Of a stretch of 5,393 bases of DNA, positions 4,046 to 5,393 are shown piece by piece (within the stretch, counting starts at the first letter, position 1; every line of letters starts with the position of its first letter). Source of the DNA: Oscillospiraceae bacterium (GTDB lineage Bacteria > Bacillota > Clostridia > Oscillospirales > QAMX01). Below the pieces are notes generated by a model, which worked only from the letters and a program-made list of their open reading frames with translations, was not told the origin of the DNA and ran no database searches. The position numbers and the translations under genes were made by a program. Where the stretch lies: positions 1 through 5,393 of the forward strand of contig CACYBP010000403.1 in assembly GCA_902772625.1 (NCBI GenBank). The letters are read 5' to 3'.

Positions 4046-5353
4046 TTACAGGGAGCCGACCTCGATCTCCTCCAGCTCGCCGAGATCCCACAGAAGCCGC
4101 GAGAGCACGTACTTGTCGCGGATGTCCTTGGTGGCGAAGAAGATCTCCCGCAGGGTGGCGGGGTCCGAAAGGCTTTTAACGCTTTCGGGAAGAGCGAGGC
4201 GGGAAAGGATCCCGTCCAGCGTTTCCTTCGGCGGAAGCTCCTCCCGGATGATCGCGGTGATCTCCTCCCAACGGGAAAGGATCGTCTCCAGCCGCGCTTC
4301 GTGCTTCCGGAGGTCGTATTTGCCCTCCGTGTTTTCCAGGGCGATCATGGCCTCGGCCCCCGGCCCGATCAGACGCCGGAGCCGCCGGTTCCAGTCCTCC
4401 CGGTCAAATCCCCGGGCGTAAGCCAGGGCCTTTTCCCGGTCGGGCGTGAGAAGAAGCGCCTTGCGGTAAAGATCGGCGGCGATCCCGGTGGCGGCGGCGC
4501 ACTGGATGCCGTGAAGCTCCGCGTGGGTGCCGAAGGCGAGGTGGCGCATGTCGAAGATATGGGAAAAATAATGCTCCACCCCCGAAGCGGGGCGCGATAC
4601 GCCGGCGAGCAGCATGGCGACTCCGCCCAGCACGAGCCCCTCGAAGACGGCCTCCACCGCGCTTTCCTCCCGCCTGAGAAGGGCGTCTTCTTCTTCCACG
4701 CACTTCCGGAGGGCGGCGCGGATCATCCCGGCCACCTCTTCGCAGTAGTATTCCCCGTTGATGAGATGGGAAATGCGCCATTCCATGATGCTTACGTATT
4801 TGGCGAGCATATCCCCGAGCCCGGCCTTCAGCATGATCTCCGGCGCTTCCCGGAGAATCGCCGTGTCGCCGAGGATCAGGTCGGCCGCCCGGGTGGGAAG
4901 CGAGACCTTCAGCCCGTCGCGGTCCATGGAGGAGGTGGCCGAGGCAAAGCCGTCCATGCTCGGCGCGGTGGCGACGATGGCGTAGGGCCTTCCGGTGAGG
5001 GAGGAAAGAAGCTTTCCCAGATCGTTGAGCACCCCGGACCCCACGGCGACCACTGCGTCGCACCGGGGATCAAAACGCATCACAAGGCTCCCCGCCGCGC
5101 GCTCGTCGGGGGCAAGCTCTGCCTCAGGAAAGCCGTAGAAGGAAAAGTCCATCCCCGCGGAGGAAAGCGCCGCTTTCACCTCGTCGGCAAAGGGAGCGGT
5201 GTTCCGGTCGTAAAGCAGGAAGGGACGGCGGAGGGCGCGGCGGGCAAGCTTTTCGGGAAGCGCCCGGACGACGCCCCGCCCGGTCAGGATCTCATAGGAG
5301 GGCACGGGGTGGATCCTGCCGCAGGGACAGGGGGAGGGAAGAGAGAATTCCAT
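4046..5353 (-). CDS. araM: sn-Glycerol-1-phosphate dehydrogenase (AraM/EgsA family)
   Basis: 435 residues. The family reduces dihydroxyacetone phosphate to sn-glycerol 1-phosphate with NAD(P)H, using a bound metal; it is the archaeal lipid-backbone enzyme, with bacterial AraM homologues. Seen in order: N-terminal CPCGRIH (9-15) typical of bacterial AraM, the dinucleotide-binding AVGSGVLNDLGK (103-114), ATAPSMDGFASATSSMD (128-144), AGLGDMLAKY (177-186) with probable metal ligand D181, GEYYCEEV (200-207), SRPASGVEHYFSH (253-265) with H261, and FGTHAELHGIQ (274-284) with probable ligand H281. No signal peptide or membrane segment is seen. It is somewhat longer than the B. subtilis protein as I recall it (just under 400). 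ATG at 5353 has a good SD. It runs convergently toward the phosphatase gene and ends at the shared terminator; its neighbours upstream are outside the window. A related polyol dehydrogenase is less likely. Confidence 0.93.
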   Translation of the reverse strand: MEFSLPSPCPCGRIHPVPSYEILTGRGVVRALPEKLARRALRRPFLLYDRNTAPFADEVKAALSSAGMDFSFYGFPEAELAPDERAAGSLVMRFDPRCDAVVAVGSGVLNDLGKLLSSLTGRPYAIVATAPSMDGFASATSSMDRDGLKVSLPTRAADLILGDTAILREAPEIMLKAGLGDMLAKYVSIMEWRISHLINGEYYCEEVAGMIRAALRKCVEEEDALLRREESAVEAVFEGLVLGGVAMLLAGVSRPASGVEHYFSHIFDMRHLAFGTHAELHGIQCAAATGIAADLYRKALLLTPDREKALAYARGFDREDWNRRLRRLIGPGAEAMIALENTEGKYDLRKHEARLETILSRWEEITAIIREELPPKETLDGILSRLALPESVKSLSDPATLREIFFATKDIRDKYVLSRLLWDLGELEEIEVGSL

Positions 5354-5358
5354 GGGAT

Positions 5359-5365
5359 CTCCTTT
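5359..5365 (-). promoter_or_regulatory. Shine-Dalgarno of the glycerol-1-phosphate dehydrogenase gene
   Basis: On the minus strand, AAAGGAG lies 5 bases before ATG 5353. The remaining bases to 5393 show no clear promoter, so transcription begins beyond the window or in an upstream gene. Confidence 0.85.
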
Positions 5366-5393
5366 CGGCCGCGGGGATCGGCGGGAAGAGAAA

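Noticed and set aside
1..5393. CRISPR arrays, insertion sequences, tRNA or rRNA genes, defence systems
   Set aside because: I saw no repeated spacer pattern, transposase, terminal inverted repeats or RNA gene signatures; the window is ordinary housekeeping content apart from the mgtE leader.

Overview
The window looks like a chromosomal stretch from a GC-rich anaerobic member of the Bacillota (Clostridia-type). The base composition is clearly G+C-rich by eye. Most genes have purine-rich Shine-Dalgarno (SD) sites. The protein set (anaerobic sulfatase maturase, MgtE, MntP, PHP-type histidinol phosphatase, AraM-type glycerol-1-phosphate dehydrogenase) is common in gut Clostridia. The taxon is inferred; no rRNA or other marker gene is present.

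Layout. Positions 1-431 hold the C-terminal end of a radical-SAM anaerobic sulfatase maturase. Its eight cluster cysteines and catalytic Asp keep the spacing I remember for the Clostridium perfringens enzyme. Twelve bases later comes a small FMN-binding flavin reductase-family protein (444-950). A 263-bp non-coding stretch (951-1213) follows, and then three closely spaced plus-strand genes: mgtE (Mg2+ channel, 1214-2572), mntP (Mn2+ exporter, 2598-3179) and a PHP-family histidinol phosphatase (3194-3988). A strong bidirectional terminator (3998-4040) separates these from a convergent minus-strand gene, 4046-5353, for sn-glycerol-1-phosphate dehydrogenase (AraM type). Its SD and start are inside the window; its promoter is not visible.

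The most interesting part is the leader upstream of mgtE. It holds a 38-codon open frame (1032-1148) with a good SD. Its product contains the run EPDPLPSPDP, alternating proline with acidic and small residues. This resembles the start of the enterobacterial MgtL leader peptide (Met-Glu-Pro-Asp-Pro...), which senses low Mg2+ by destabilising the translating ribosome upstream of the Mg2+ transporter gene mgtA. The leader can also form at least two stem-loops overlapping this frame, and it has C-rich, G-poor tracts. I see no M-box consensus. This suggests, but does not prove, a Mg2+-sensing leader-peptide system in a Gram-positive lineage where RNA M-boxes are the known solution. A competing reading is an extended -10 promoter (TGAAATAAT, 1021-1029) overlapping the SD. 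If that is the real promoter, the small frame would not be translated.

Working together: mgtE and mntP are 25 bp apart and probably cotranscribed. They would couple Mg2+ entry to Mn2+ export, which makes sense because Mn2+ competes with Mg2+ when Mg2+ is scarce. The maturase/flavin reductase pair and the dehydrogenase are separate units.
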